Shown: positions 35,017 through 44,026, numbered from the stretch's first letter. The stretch is DNA of 64,000 bases from Aliiroseovarius sp. F20344 (GCF_023016155.1 NZ_JALKBG010000005.1:246549-310548); one strand, 5' to 3'. The notes: a model not told the origin generated them from the sequence alone. Program-made: numbers and translations.

Positions 35017-36345
35017 CCCGACCTCGGCCTTACGCATAACGCGGGCAGACAAGATCAGTGCGATACCCGCGAAAATCAACCCTCCGGCGGCTTGGCCGAT
35101 AAGGACACCCGGTGCGCCCCAATAGGCCGCGCCAAGCATGACCAGCGGGATGGTGCCCAAGGTCTGACGCCCCCAATTGATCCATGTGGAATAGAAAGGG
35201 TGGCCAAGGTTGTTGAAACTCGCGTTGGTCACGAAGATCACCCCGTTGAAATACCACGCCAGTGCCAGTGGGCCGCAGAAAAGGAAGATCAACTCGCGGC
35301 TCAGGCCTTCGGCGTTGAACAGGTCCGCGATTGGGCCGCGCAGAAGGAACAAGATCGCAGTAACCAGAAGGATCACGACCGCGACAAAGATCAGCCCATC
35401 ACGGATCGCCTGTCTGACCCGGTCGATGCGGCCAGCCCCGAAATTTTGTCCGACAATAGGGCCGATCGCTCCGGACAGGGCAAAGATTGTTCCAAAAGCT
35501 ACTGGTATAAGTCTGCCAATCACGGCCATTCCGGCCACGGCGTCTTCGCCATATTCAGCCATTGCGCGGGTGACATAGGCCTGTCCGATTGGTGTGGCAA
35601 ATTGAGTCAGGATCGCAGGAAGTGCGATGGTAGCAATGGCGGTGAAATCCACGCGGAACTCTGCGCGGGTCGGGCGGTCCAGCCCGCCGTAGTAGCGGAT
35701 GACCGGATAGATCGACATGATGGCCATGGTGATGCGCGCCGCCACTGATGCCAAAGCGGCACCCGTTAGGTCTAGGTTCAGACCAAAGATCAGAATGGGG
35801 TCGAGGATGGCGTTCACCACACCCGCGCCAATGGTCGCCATCATCGCGCGGCGGGCATCGCCATGGGCGCGCAGGATGGCACCACCCACCATACCGATGA
35901 TCAGCACCGGCAGGCTGGGCAGGATGATCCGCAGGTAGGATGTCGCCAGAGCGAGTGTGTTGTCAGATGCGCCCAAAAGCGCGACCAGTTGTGGCGCGTA
36001 GGTCCACACAATTGCAGTGAAAATCGCCCCGATCACCACGCCATATAAAAGCGCGGTAGAGGCCCGTCGGCGGGCTGTTTGGGGGTCTCCTTCCCCTAAG
36101 GCTCGGGCCACCAAAGCACCCGCTGCGATCGACATGCCAATCCCGAAGGATGAGGTGAAAAAGAGGATGCCGCCTGCATAGCCCACGGCTGCTGCCAGTT
36201 CATCCCGGCCCAGCATCGAGATGAAGATCATGTCGACCAGATCCACAAGGAAGATCGCCATCAATCCAACCGACGCGGTCAGGGACATGACCGAGATGTG
36301 CCTAAAGAGGTTCCCTTCAAGGAATTTCGCTTGCGCCTCGGCCAT
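34945..36345 (-). CDS. MATE family multidrug/metabolite efflux transporter
   Basis: A 466-residue inner-membrane exporter with twelve predicted helices, of the MATE family that pumps drugs or metabolites with Na+ or H+. Two-fold symmetry is visible: FLVDLVDMIFISMLGRDELAAAVGYA, SIAAGALVARALGEGDPQTARR and, in the second half, GMAVIGRLIPVAFGTIFALSGAIGPIVGQNFGAG. Substrate unknown. ATG 36345 has AAGGTG six bases upstream. The final 24 codons (about GAAHPFQRQTRLISLFHNRR) lie inside the antisense 3' end of the GGCT gene and look like a tail outside the usual MATE fold. Confidence 0.92.
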   Translation of the reverse strand: MAEAQAKFLEGNLFRHISVMSLTASVGLMAIFLVDLVDMIFISMLGRDELAAAVGYAGGILFFTSSFGIGMSIAAGALVARALGEGDPQTARRRASTALLYGVVIGAIFTAIVWTYAPQLVALLGASDNTLALATSYLRIILPSLPVLIIGMVGGAILRAHGDARRAMMATIGAGVVNAILDPILIFGLNLDLTGAALASVAARITMAIMSIYPVIRYYGGLDRPTRAEFRVDFTAIATIALPAILTQFATPIGQAYVTRAMAEYGEDAVAGMAVIGRLIPVAFGTIFALSGAIGPIVGQNFGAGRIDRVRQAIRDGLIFVAVVILLVTAILFLLRGPIADLFNAEGLSRELIFLFCGPLALAWYFNGVIFVTNASFNNLGHPFYSTWINWGRQTLGTIPLVMLGAAYWGAPGVLIGQAAGGLIFAGIALILSARVMRKAEVGLCPGAAHPFQRQTRLISLFHNRR

Positions 36346-36448
36346 GGTGGTCACCTTCACTGTTCGCTTGGATCACCATGACGCAGAACAGTGGGCAGCA
36401 CCAGTGCGTGCTGTGCACAGGTGGTGTGCGGAAACTGACGATGCGCGG

Positions 36449-37099
36449 TCAAGCTTTGCGTATCAAAACAATGCCGATAGCAGCGAACCACACAATGAAG
36501 CCAAGTCCAAAGATCATACCAAACGCCTCAAGCGCTGGGATGATGGTCAACAGGCCACTGGCCCCAATGACATAACCAAACAGGTTTAGTGCGCGCGGTA
36601 GAATGCCTGCCGACCATGCGGCAAGACTGATAGTGATCACCCAGACAGAACCTGCGATCTCATTCCCGCCACCAAGGCCATTTTCGATTGTTGTGATGGT
36701 GGTCCACAAATGCGCGGCAAGCTCCGGCGAGCCCGTCATTGATAGAGTGGCTGCAAGCCCCACGTTGGCGATCATACCCGCGCCCATGACAAGTGTGGCC
36801 CAGATTAGACCAAAGCCAGCGCTCAAGTCGGATAGGACCGGAGCAGAGGGCTTAAGCAACGCGCGCAAGGCAACTACCAACGCGGCAAGCGCGATGGCGT
36901 TCACCACATAAATCACAAGATACCAAATCGACAGAACCGATTGCTGTGCGGCGAGAAAGTCCAGACGTTCTTGTGGAGAGGTCTCGGTCGCGCCAAAGCC
37001 AGCAGGTTCAAGCACTGCGACCATGATCACGATGCCAAACAGATATGTCGCCGCACAAATCAGCGCTGCAATGCCGCCTGCTTTTCGAAATCTAATCAT
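36449..37099 (-). CDS. Multi-pass membrane protein, DUF4386-like (unassigned)
   Basis: A 216-residue integral membrane protein with about six hydrophobic segments (AALICAATYLFGIVIMVAVL, WYLVIYVVNAIALAALVV, GLIWATLVMGAGMIANVGLAATL, GSVWVITISLAAWSAGIL, and two near the C-terminus, GFIVWFAAIGIVLIRKA). The helix-1 basic start MIRFRKAGG and the loop TETSPQERLDFLAAQQS resemble DUF4386 membrane proteins, but I am not sure. No catalytic motif seen. It lies downstream of gltX on the same strand (38-base gap) and upstream of the MATE gene. Confidence 0.72.
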   Translation of the reverse strand: MIRFRKAGGIAALICAATYLFGIVIMVAVLEPAGFGATETSPQERLDFLAAQQSVLSIWYLVIYVVNAIALAALVVALRALLKPSAPVLSDLSAGFGLIWATLVMGAGMIANVGLAATLSMTGSPELAAHLWTTITTIENGLGGGNEIAGSVWVITISLAAWSAGILPRALNLFGYVIGASGLLTIIPALEAFGMIFGLGFIVWFAAIGIVLIRKA

Positions 37100-37137
37100 G
37101 CTTCACCTCGCCGAAATTCTTCAACCAATGGCGAAGT

Positions 37138-38463
37138 TTACCCCTTGGCGCGTACAACTTGCAACAGAGGCATCAGCGATGACATGTCCGGGCCGCGTTC
37201 CATGCCGGTGACGGCTTTACGCAGCGGCATGAACAGGCCCTTACCTTTGCGGCCGGTCGCCTCTTTCACGGCCGTGGTCCAGTTGGACCAGCTGTCGGAG
37301 TCATAGGGGGCATCGGGCAGAAGGGTCATGGCTTCGGCGACGAAGTCCTTGTCCTCATCGTCGATCAGCGGTTCAGCGCCGTCGCGGCACAGGGACCACC
37401 AGCCGTCGAGATCACCCAACGTTGTGATGTTTTCACGTGCAACGTTCCAGAGGGCCTCGGCCATTTCGGAAGGTACGCCGATTTCGTCCAGCTTGGTTTT
37501 CACAGCACTTAACGGCAGAGATGCCAGATGGCGTGCAGTCAGCGGGAAAAGGTCTTGCACGTCGAACTTGGTTGGGGCCGAGCCGAAGGTCGACAGGTCG
37601 AAGCCTTCAATGATCTCATCCAGCGAGCTGCGCAATTCGACAGGTTGAGACGACCCCAATCGGGCCAGCAGGCTCAGCAACGCCATCGGCTGCACGCCCT
37701 GATCGCGCAGATCGCGGATGGCAAGCGTGCCAAGACGTTTGGACAGAGCCTCGCCCTGCGGGCCGGTTAGAAGCGAATGGTGCGCAAAGCTGGGAACCGT
37801 CCCCCGCAGTGCTTCGATTATCTGAATTTGCGTGCCGGTGTTGGTCACGTGATCCGACCCGCGCACGACGTTTGTGATCCCGAAGTCGATATCGTCACAA
37901 ACCGAAGCGAGCGTATACAGGAACTGCCCGTCGCCACGGATCAGCACCGGGTCCGAGACCGAGGCCGCGTCGATCGAGATGTCGCCCAGAATGCCGTCGG
38001 TCCAGTTGATCCGCTCGTGATCCAACTTGAAGCGCCAGTGGCCCTGACCACGCTCCTCGCGCAGGGCAGTTTTTTCGTCATCCGACAGCGCCAGCGCCGA
38101 GCGGTCATAGACCGGCGGCTTGCCCATGTTCAGCTGCTTTTTGCGCTTCAGATCCAGCTCGGTCGGGGTCTCGAAACACTCGTAGAAACGGCCCATGTCG
38201 CGCAGTTCTTGCGCGGCGGCCTCGTACCGGTCCAGACGATCCGATTGCTTTTCAACGCGGTCCCATGTCAGGCCCAACCATTCCAGATCTTCCATGATCG
38301 CATCCGCATATTCCTGCTTCGAGCGCTCTGGATCCGTGTCATCCAAACGCAGGATGAACTGGCCACCCGATTTGGCAGCAATCAGATAGTTAAAAAGCGC
38401 GGTGCGCAGGTTGCCCACATGGATGTAGCCGGTGGGCGAGGGGGCGAAGCGGGTGGTGGTCAT
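37138..38463 (-). CDS. gltX: Glutamyl-tRNA synthetase (short second-type GltX)
   Basis: GltX charges tRNA-Glu with glutamate. The 441-residue product has the HIGH-type motif FAPSPTGYIHVGNLRTALFN, the LRLDDTDPERSKQEYADAI stretch, and the KMSKS-type motif EALSKRLGT. Domain order is the class I Rossmann catalytic domain followed by an anticodon-binding helical bundle. The length and sequence fit the second GluRS found in many alphaproteobacteria, which may be non-discriminating; that activity is inferred. It is divergent from a small zincin-like gene. Confidence 0.95.
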   Translation of the reverse strand: MTTTRFAPSPTGYIHVGNLRTALFNYLIAAKSGGQFILRLDDTDPERSKQEYADAIMEDLEWLGLTWDRVEKQSDRLDRYEAAAQELRDMGRFYECFETPTELDLKRKKQLNMGKPPVYDRSALALSDDEKTALREERGQGHWRFKLDHERINWTDGILGDISIDAASVSDPVLIRGDGQFLYTLASVCDDIDFGITNVVRGSDHVTNTGTQIQIIEALRGTVPSFAHHSLLTGPQGEALSKRLGTLAIRDLRDQGVQPMALLSLLARLGSSQPVELRSSLDEIIEGFDLSTFGSAPTKFDVQDLFPLTARHLASLPLSAVKTKLDEIGVPSEMAEALWNVARENITTLGDLDGWWSLCRDGAEPLIDDEDKDFVAEAMTLLPDAPYDSDSWSNWTTAVKEATGRKGKGLFMPLRKAVTGMERGPDMSSLMPLLQVVRAKG

Positions 38464-38524
38464 GGGTTGATCTCCTTGGCGGTCCCTCTTTCATATTGGC
38501 CCGGATTTGTCCATAATATTCCCT

Positions 38525-38923
38525 ATGGAGAATTCATCTGCACCCAGTTTGGCGCAGATCGAGCAATTGGCGCTGGAAGCGCGTGCCCATCTGCCCGACC
38601 CGTTTGCCGAGCCCGCCTTGGATGTTGGCATCCACGTGGCCGAGATCCCGGATGCCAGCATACTGGCCGATCATGACATTGCTGATCCCTATGAACTGAC
38701 TGGCATGTATGTCGGCGTGCCTTTGACGGAAAAGGTGCCAAGCGATCAGCCCTTGTCGTTGGATGCGATTTGGCTGTTCCGACGTCCAATTCTGGATGAA
38801 TTGGCACGGCGCGGGGATGTGACCATCTCTGAACTGGTGACACATATCGTTGTGCATGAGTTTGCCCATCATTTCGGCTGGACCGACGAACAAATTGCGG
38901 CGATTGATCACTGGTGGGAATAG
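38525..38923 (+). CDS. Metallopeptidase family protein (zincin-like, HExxH)
   Basis: A 132-residue protein of the small possibly zinc-metalloprotease family (DUF1025 type). The motif THIVVHEFAHHFGWTDEQI gives His-Glu-x-x-His-His near the C-terminus, a third ligand being the Asp in DEQI as in metzincin-like small zincins. The front half has VAEIPDASILADHDIADPYELTGMYVG. No signal peptide, so probably cytoplasmic. ATG 38525 begins the family sequence; the TTG at 38507 is unlikely. It is divergent from gltX (61-base gap). Confidence 0.85.
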   Translation: MENSSAPSLAQIEQLALEARAHLPDPFAEPALDVGIHVAEIPDASILADHDIADPYELTGMYVGVPLTEKVPSDQPLSLDAIWLFRRPILDELARRGDVTISELVTHIVVHEFAHHFGWTDEQIAAIDHWWE

Positions 38924-38930
38924 CTGCCGA

Positions 38931-39359
38931 TCAAGTTGGTAGAACCGGCCATTTCTTGTTCAGGTCTGCCAGTCCGGCGCGGATCAGCTCGGCCAATACA
39001 TCCAGGTCAATGTCGGCCAGTTTGTTCACATACAGGCAGGATTTGCCCATTTTATGTTTTCCCAAGCGGGACAAAATGTCGTCGTAATCGGCATAACCGG
39101 GCATAATGTAGATCGAATGCTTGGCTTTCCGAGGTGAAAAGCCGGTTGCAAGAAAATCACCCTCGCGTCCGCTGTCATAGACATAGTGATACTGTCCATA
39201 GCCGATGATCGTCGGGCCCCACATGATGGGCTGATACCCGGTGACGTCCCGAAACAGGCTGTCGAGTATCTGTGCATCTTTCTGTTTTGCTGCGGGTTCG
39301 ACACCTGCAATGAAGGCCTGCACGGTCTGATCCGTTGGGGCTGTTTTGTTCTGGGCCAT
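38931..39359 (-). CDS. DUF1801 protein
   Basis: A 142-residue protein of the DUF1801 (YdhG-like) family. The motif GPTIIGYGQYHYVYDSGREGDFLATGFSPRK followed by SIYIMPGYADYDDILSRLGKHKMGKSCLYVNKLADIDLDVL is typical. The family has the fold of proteins with a small alpha/beta domain, and no confirmed activity. No signal peptide; probably cytosolic. The end lies seven bases from the convergent metallopeptidase stop. The start ATG at 39359 lies 96 bases from the MBL gene on the other strand. Confidence 0.84.
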   Translation of the reverse strand: MAQNKTAPTDQTVQAFIAGVEPAAKQKDAQILDSLFRDVTGYQPIMWGPTIIGYGQYHYVYDSGREGDFLATGFSPRKAKHSIYIMPGYADYDDILSRLGKHKMGKSCLYVNKLADIDLDVLAELIRAGLADLNKKWPVLPT

Positions 39360-39455
39360 GGGCGGGTCTCACAATCTTGTGACGGTGCGTCTTTGGTGGG
39401 CAATTCTGAGTATACTCTCTTCACTCGTTTCAACAAAACTCACAGGGAGGCTTCG

Positions 39456-40385
39456 ATGTCCGAATTCCCAATTCCTATGCTGTCACGCCGTCATTTTATC
39501 GCACTGGGCGCGGCGGCTCCGGCCCTTGGGCTGGCCTCGCAGGCGCAGGCAATGGCGCCACAGCTCGGCGCGCAAACCATAGATGCCCGTCGTTTCAAGC
39601 TGGGCGCGTTCGAGGTGACGACCTTGCTGGCAGGTGCACGCACCGTTCCGGACCCTCAAACGATTTTCGGAATGAATGTTGGTGAGGATGACTTCGCCAA
39701 GGCCAGCGCAAGCGCCAATATCCCGACCGATGCGGCGCAGTTCTTCTTTACGCCCACTTTGGTCAACACGGGCGTGGATCTGGTGTTGTTTGACACTGGT
39801 TTGAACCCCGAGGGGATCAGTGCGGCGGTGGCTGCGGCTGGATACTCACCCGATGATGTCGATATTGTTGTTGTCACCCATATGCATGGTGATCACATCG
39901 GCGGCTTAATGGGAGATGCAGGCGCGACTTTCCCAAACGCGCGCTATGTCACTGGCGCGGTCGAGTTCGATCACTGGGCTGCCGCCGGCAATGATGGTTT
40001 CAATGCCAAGATGGCCCCGCTGGCAGAGCAGACGACCATGCTGACCCCTGGCGATGCTGTCCTGTCAGGGATTGAAGCGGTCGAAGCCTTTGGCCATACG
40101 CCCGGCCACATGGCTTATCGGTTGGACAGCGACGGACAGTCGCTGCTGATCGCTGCTGATTTCGCCAACCACTATGTCTGGTCGCTGGGTTATCCCGATT
40201 GGGAGGTAAAGTTCGATATGGACAAATCAGCGGCTGCTGCTACGCGCAAATCGCTGCTCGGGATGTTGGCTGCGGAGAAGATGCCATTCATCGGTTACCA
40301 CATGCCGTTCCCCGCGCTGGGTTATATCGAAGCCCGTGATGCCGGGTTCCAATACGTGCCGCACAGCTATCAGCTGTTGATGTGA
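39456..40385 (+). CDS. Tat-exported MBL-fold metallohydrolase
   Basis: A 309-residue metallo-beta-lactamase-fold protein with a twin-arginine signal (SRRHFIALGAAAPALGLASQAQA). The zinc motif VVVTHMHGDHIGG, the later Asp/His positions in GHTPGHMAYRL and ADFANHYVW are present, so the metal site is intact. The segment TPTLVNTGVDLVLFDTGLNPEG places it with lactonase-like or quorum-quenching-type MBL proteins, but the substrate is unknown. GGGAGG lies six bases before the ATG at 39456; an in-frame extension to 39186 lacks the signal. Periplasmic location is predicted. Confidence 0.9.
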   Translation: MSEFPIPMLSRRHFIALGAAAPALGLASQAQAMAPQLGAQTIDARRFKLGAFEVTTLLAGARTVPDPQTIFGMNVGEDDFAKASASANIPTDAAQFFFTPTLVNTGVDLVLFDTGLNPEGISAAVAAAGYSPDDVDIVVVTHMHGDHIGGLMGDAGATFPNARYVTGAVEFDHWAAAGNDGFNAKMAPLAEQTTMLTPGDAVLSGIEAVEAFGHTPGHMAYRLDSDGQSLLIAADFANHYVWSLGYPDWEVKFDMDKSAAAATRKSLLGMLAAEKMPFIGYHMPFPALGYIEARDAGFQYVPHSYQLLM

Positions 40386-40407
40386 TATATCGCGCAGGCG
40401 GGGTGGC

Positions 40408-42069
40408 TTAAGTGCCGTCCCGCCAGCGGTTCACGATCGGATAGCGACGATCCAGCCAGAAGCTGCGCATGGTCAGGCGGGTGCCTGGTGCGGACTGGAA
40501 GCGTTTGTATTCGCTGATGAAAACAAGGTGCTCGATCTTTTTGACCGTTGCCTTGTCGAACCCTTCCGCGACCAGCTCGGCCACCGATTTCTCGTCATCT
40601 ATCAGCCCCTTAAGGATCGCATCCAGCACGTCATAGGGAGGCAGGCTGTCTTCGTCTTTTTGATCCGGGCGCAGCTCTGCAGACGGGGGTTTGTCGATGA
40701 TTGAGACCGGGATGACTTCGCCTTCCGGGCCTTTCATCCAATCGCGGTGATTGGCGTTGCGCCATCGGCATTGTTCAAACACGCGGGTCTTGTAAAGATC
40801 CTTGATCGGGTTATAGCCACCCGACATATCCCCATAGATCGTGGCATAGCCCACGGCGACTTCGGATTTGTTGCCAGTGGTAAGAAGCATCGCGCCCGTC
40901 TTGTTGGACAAAGCCATCAGAAGCAGCCCACGAAGGCGGGACTGAATGTTTTCTTCGGTCACGTCGGGCTCGGTGCCTGCGAAGAATGGGGCGAGCGTAT
41001 TGGTGATCGCGTCGCGGCCTTCCTTGATCGGCACGAAATCATAGGTGCAGCCAAGACGGTTCGCGATGTCTTTGGCGTCGTCCAATGACCCTTGCGATGT
41101 GTATTCAGAGGGCAACATCACGCAACGCACGTTTTCCGGCCCAAGCGCATCTGCGGCAATGGTGGCGACAATCGCGCTGTCGATCCCGCCGGACAGACCC
41201 AGCAGCACCTGCTTGAACCCTGTCTTGCCCATATAGTCACGCAGGCTTTCAACCATTGCGCGGTAATCTTGCTCCCACTCATTGCCCAGACTGGCAATCG
41301 GACCGGGTTGGATGCGCCAACCGTCATCGGTGTTGATCAGGTCCACGTGCCGGATCTCTTCATCGAAATCGGCCATGCGGAAGGCGAGCTCTCCGCCCGG
41401 GTTCAAGGCGAAAGACGCTCCGTCAAACACTTGGTCATCCTGCCCTCCGACCATGTTCAGGTAGATTAGCGGCAGTTCGGTTTCGACCACACGACCCACC
41501 ATGTGGTTCAGGCGCACGTCGAACTTGTTGCGATAGTAAGGCGAACCATTGGGGATGAGCAGAAACTCGGCACCGCTTTCGGCCAGCGTCTCGCAGACGT
41601 CCTCGGCATGCCAGGCGTCTTCGCAAATCGGCGTGCCAATGCGGATCGGTCCCATGGAATACGGGCCTTGCGGGTCAGCCGAGGTGAAGTGACGTTCTTC
41701 GTCGAAGACGGTCTCGTTGGGCAGGCGTTGCTTCAGGATTCGCGTGGCGATCTTGCCACCTTTAAGGATATAGTAGGCGTTATAAAGGTCCTTGCCATCG
41801 TGATACGGCGCTCCGATCCCGATTGCTGGGCCGTCTGCGCAGTCTTTCGTCAACGCCCCTATTGCATTCATCGCGTCGCGATAAAACTGCGGGCGCATTA
41901 CCAAGTCCTGCGTCTGATAGCCCGTCACAAATGCTTCGGGCAGGGCCAGCATGTCGCTGCCAGCTTCTTTCGCCGCCTTCCACGCGGCGCGCGCCTTATC
42001 AGCATTTGCCGCAATTGCGCCCACGGTTGGGTTCAGTTGTGCCAGTGTCAGGCTAAATTTCTCACTCAT
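40408..42069 (-). CDS. nadE: Glutamine-dependent NAD+ synthase
   Basis: NadE amidates nicotinic-acid adenine dinucleotide to NAD+. In the 553-residue product, residues about 1-260 are a nitrilase-type glutaminase domain (FSLTLAQLNPTVGAI; ALPEAFVTGYQTQD; Lys in KQRLPNETVFDEERHF; Cys in ICEDAWH) that delivers ammonia, and the rest is the ATP-pyrophosphatase synthase (LGLSGGIDSAIVATIA, TTGNKSEVAVGYATIYGD, AELRPDQKDEDSLPPYD). ATG 42069 begins the family N-terminus MSEKFSLTLAQ; upstream in-frame codons to 42114 are excluded. It converges with the MBL gene (22-base gap). Confidence 0.95.
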   Translation of the reverse strand: MSEKFSLTLAQLNPTVGAIAANADKARAAWKAAKEAGSDMLALPEAFVTGYQTQDLVMRPQFYRDAMNAIGALTKDCADGPAIGIGAPYHDGKDLYNAYYILKGGKIATRILKQRLPNETVFDEERHFTSADPQGPYSMGPIRIGTPICEDAWHAEDVCETLAESGAEFLLIPNGSPYYRNKFDVRLNHMVGRVVETELPLIYLNMVGGQDDQVFDGASFALNPGGELAFRMADFDEEIRHVDLINTDDGWRIQPGPIASLGNEWEQDYRAMVESLRDYMGKTGFKQVLLGLSGGIDSAIVATIAADALGPENVRCVMLPSEYTSQGSLDDAKDIANRLGCTYDFVPIKEGRDAITNTLAPFFAGTEPDVTEENIQSRLRGLLLMALSNKTGAMLLTTGNKSEVAVGYATIYGDMSGGYNPIKDLYKTRVFEQCRWRNANHRDWMKGPEGEVIPVSIIDKPPSAELRPDQKDEDSLPPYDVLDAILKGLIDDEKSVAELVAEGFDKATVKKIEHLVFISEYKRFQSAPGTRLTMRSFWLDRRYPIVNRWRDGT

Positions 42070-42252
42070 CACGCCAGTCCTTCTGTCCGGCCATTGCCAG
42101 AGATGGTTCGGCACAGATGTAGCAGGTTTGTCCGCAGGATAAAGAGGCTGCGCTTGAAAAGCGTTGTCTCGGCTTTTGGGACGTCATAGTCTAGGCGCAG
42201 TCTTGCTTCGGCAGTCCAATAACAAGTCAAAGAATTTGAACGAGGTTTCGAG

Positions 42253-43767
42253 ATGCAACGCCCATTTGCCGGAATTCTAGTATTGACCGCTTTGGCGCTG
42301 AGTTTGCCGATGGCGGCGGCTGCGCAGGTTGAAACCAAACAATATGATGATGGTTCGGTCTATGAGGGGACGTTCAAGGGCGGTTTGCAGCACGGAATGG
42401 GAACGCTCAGCCTTCCCTCGGGCTATGAATACACCGGCGAATTCATTGACGGAGAGATCCTTGGGCAAGGCGTGGCACGTTTTCCCAATGGGTCTGTCTA
42501 CGAAGGCAACTTCGTAAAAGGAAAGCCGGAAGGGTTCGGCAAAATCACGTTTGCCGATGGGGCCAGCTTTGAAGGTGACTGGGTGGATGGCAAGATCAAC
42601 GGGTCAGGTCAGGCGCTCTATGCCAACGGCATCCAGTACGAAGGCGGGTTTCGCAACGCGATGCATCACGGCCAAGGACGCCTGCAAAGCCCATCGGGCT
42701 ATATTTACGAAGGCGATTGGGTTGCGGGTGTAAAAGAGGGGCGTGGCCGGTCCACCTATCCGGACGGGTCCGTCTATGAGGGCGGCATGCGGGCCGGAGA
42801 GCGCGACGGCGCAGGCAAGCTGACCCAACCTGACGGTATGATGTACGAAGGCAACTGGGCCAAGGGCCAGATGCATGGCGAAGGTGTTCTGACGCAAGCC
42901 AATGGCGACGTGTATTCCGGGCAGTTCCAGGCCGGGTCGCGTCAAGGGGCCGGCATAGTCACCTATGCCAATGGCGATCGTTACGAAGGCAGTTTTGACG
43001 GGGATCAACGACACGGGCGGGGTGTTTTCGTCGGAGGTGACGGTTACCGATATGATGGCAATTGGGTTGCCGGTGTGATTGAGGGGGATGGCAACGTGAC
43101 CTACCCCGATGGCTCTGTTTACAAAGGCCAGTTCCGCGCTGGATTGGCGGATGGTGTCGGAATGATAACTTATCCAGATGGAAGCAACTTTGAAGGTGAC
43201 TGGAAAGGCGGCGTGATTGAGGGCAAAGGGATTGCACTTCTTGCCGATGGCGCACGCTATGAAGGGATGTTCAAGGACGCATTGTTTGATGGCGAAGGAA
43301 CCTTGGTGACGTCCGATGGTGCCAGCCATGTGGGCGGATGGCAATCCGGCATGCCACATGGGCAGGGCGTATCAAAACTGGCAGATGGCTCGATTTACGA
43401 AGGCGAGTTTGTTGGGGGTGAACGCGAAGGGCGCGGTAAATTCGTCACTGCGGACGGATTCAGCTACGAAGGTCAATGGCTGTCAGGTTTGTTCCACGGT
43501 CCGGGCGTTGCGTTCTATCCGGGTGGCGACCGCTATGAAGGTAACTTCGAGAACGGAAAGCGCCATGGCTCAGGTGTTGTCTACCGTGCAGACGGCAGTC
43601 AGGAAGAGGGCACATGGGAAGACGGCGTGATTGCGGAAGCGGTCGAAACAGCGCCCGCCCCGGCCGTTGACAGCGAAGCAGCTGCGGAAGCTGCCGAGGC
43701 CGCCGGAGCTGCATCTGCAGCTGGAACTGCACCTGCCGCAACAGAAGAACAACCGAGCACCGAATAA
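42253..43767 (+). CDS. Secreted MORN-repeat protein (about 18 repeats)
   Basis: A 504-residue exported protein: signal peptide MQRPFAGILVLTALALSLPM ending at about AAAAQ, then eighteen to nineteen 23-residue MORN repeats from about residue 32 to 455. Each repeat has the form Y-x-G-x-F/W ... G-x-G-x-h, with YEG/FEG cores such as YEGTF, YTGEF, YEGNF, FEGDW and YEGQW. A degenerate HVGGW repeat sits near residue 358. The Ala/Glu-rich tail (EAAAEAAEAAGAASAA) is probably disordered. MORN repeats bind lipids or peptides in eukaryotes; in bacteria the role is unknown. Alone in its transcript, between nadE and the leuA leader. Confidence 0.92.
   Translation: MQRPFAGILVLTALALSLPMAAAAQVETKQYDDGSVYEGTFKGGLQHGMGTLSLPSGYEYTGEFIDGEILGQGVARFPNGSVYEGNFVKGKPEGFGKITFADGASFEGDWVDGKINGSGQALYANGIQYEGGFRNAMHHGQGRLQSPSGYIYEGDWVAGVKEGRGRSTYPDGSVYEGGMRAGERDGAGKLTQPDGMMYEGNWAKGQMHGEGVLTQANGDVYSGQFQAGSRQGAGIVTYANGDRYEGSFDGDQRHGRGVFVGGDGYRYDGNWVAGVIEGDGNVTYPDGSVYKGQFRAGLADGVGMITYPDGSNFEGDWKGGVIEGKGIALLADGARYEGMFKDALFDGEGTLVTSDGASHVGGWQSGMPHGQGVSKLADGSIYEGEFVGGEREGRGKFVTADGFSYEGQWLSGLFHGPGVAFYPGGDRYEGNFENGKRHGSGVVYRADGSQEEGTWEDGVIAEAVETAPAPAVDSEAAAEAAEAAGAASAAGTAPAATEEQPSTE
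42340..43617 (+). repeat. 69-base coding repeats of the MORN protein
   Basis: The DNA encodes about eighteen tandem 23-residue (69-base) units, so internal recombination could change the copy number without breaking the frame. The DNA copies have diverged strongly in sequence, so this looks like an old array, not a recent expansion. Confidence 0.8.
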
Positions 43768-43781
43768 ACAGCTTCGCGACG

Positions 43782-43815
43782 GCCCTTTGGGCAGTTTTCC
43801 GAAAAAAGGGCTTTA
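43782..43815 (+). terminator. Possible terminator after the MORN gene
   Basis: A 7-base inverted repeat GCCCTTT / AAAGGGC with a 16-base loop starts 15 bases after the stop codon, with TTT following. The T-run is short and the loop is large, so it is only a possible terminator; it also overlaps the proposed leuA promoter -35. Confidence 0.35.
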
Positions 43816-43839
43816 ACTCGGCGTAAAGCGCCGTATATT
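43812..43839 (+). promoter_or_regulatory. Proposed leuA-leader promoter
   Basis: TTTAAC (43812-43817) and TATATT (43834-43839) are 16 bases apart, resembling sigma-70 -35 and -10 elements. CGGCG-TAAAG-CGCCG (43819-43833), a perfect inverted repeat, lies between them and could be an operator. The ATG of the leader peptide is at 43847, so transcription from this promoter would start at or next to the ATG: the leader message would be leaderless. Placement is by eye. Confidence 0.45.
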
Positions 43840-43846
43840 CACGCGC

Positions 43847-43918
43847 ATGGTTACGCAGAAACATATTATCAACTCCCGCCCCGCGCTGGGTCTTCTGCTA
43901 CTTCTTAGCCGCCTCTGA
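43847..43918 (+). CDS. leuL: Leucine-rich leader peptide of leuA
   Basis: A 23-residue ORF between the MORN gene and leuA. After MVTQKHIINSRPA it reads L-G-L-L-L-L-L-S-R-L: seven leucines in ten codons, using CTG, CTT, CTA and CTC, placed immediately before the stop and before a set of mutually exclusive RNA stems. That is the layout of ribosome-mediated attenuation leaders (compare leuL of Escherichia coli and trpL). No Shine-Dalgarno precedes the ATG and the proposed -10 is seven bases away, so it may be translated as a leaderless message, as known for trpL of Sinorhizobium. The symbol is functional inference, not homology. Confidence 0.68.
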   Translation: MVTQKHIINSRPALGLLLLLSRL

Positions 43919-43989
43919 GCGTGCCGTTATGGCGCGACCGCTCAGGGGACACGCCAGCCGCGCCACGAACCAGCCCAACATGACGGGCT
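43912..43989 (+). promoter_or_regulatory. leuA attenuator: alternative RNA stems
   Basis: Stem A: CCTCTGAGCG (43912-43921) pairs with CGCTCAGGGG (43939-43948), one G-U pair; its 5' arm includes the leader stop codon, so a ribosome there prevents it. Stem B: TGGCGCG (43930-43936) pairs with CGCGCCA (43959-43965), perfect 7 bp; it overlaps the loop and cannot form with stem A as nested hairpins. Stem C: AGCCC (43972-43976) with GGGCT (43985-43989). No U-run follows, so the outcome is either Rho-dependent termination or control of leuA translation, whose ATG is at 44027 with AAAGAGAT upstream. Confidence 0.5.
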
Positions 43990-44026
43990 ACCTAGGCTAA
44001 GACACTCATATCAAAGAGATAAGACA

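Noticed and set aside
42340..43617. Regular 69-base periodicity that might suggest a CRISPR or satellite array
   Set aside because: The repeats are divergent, in frame and encode MORN units; there are no identical direct repeats with unique spacers.
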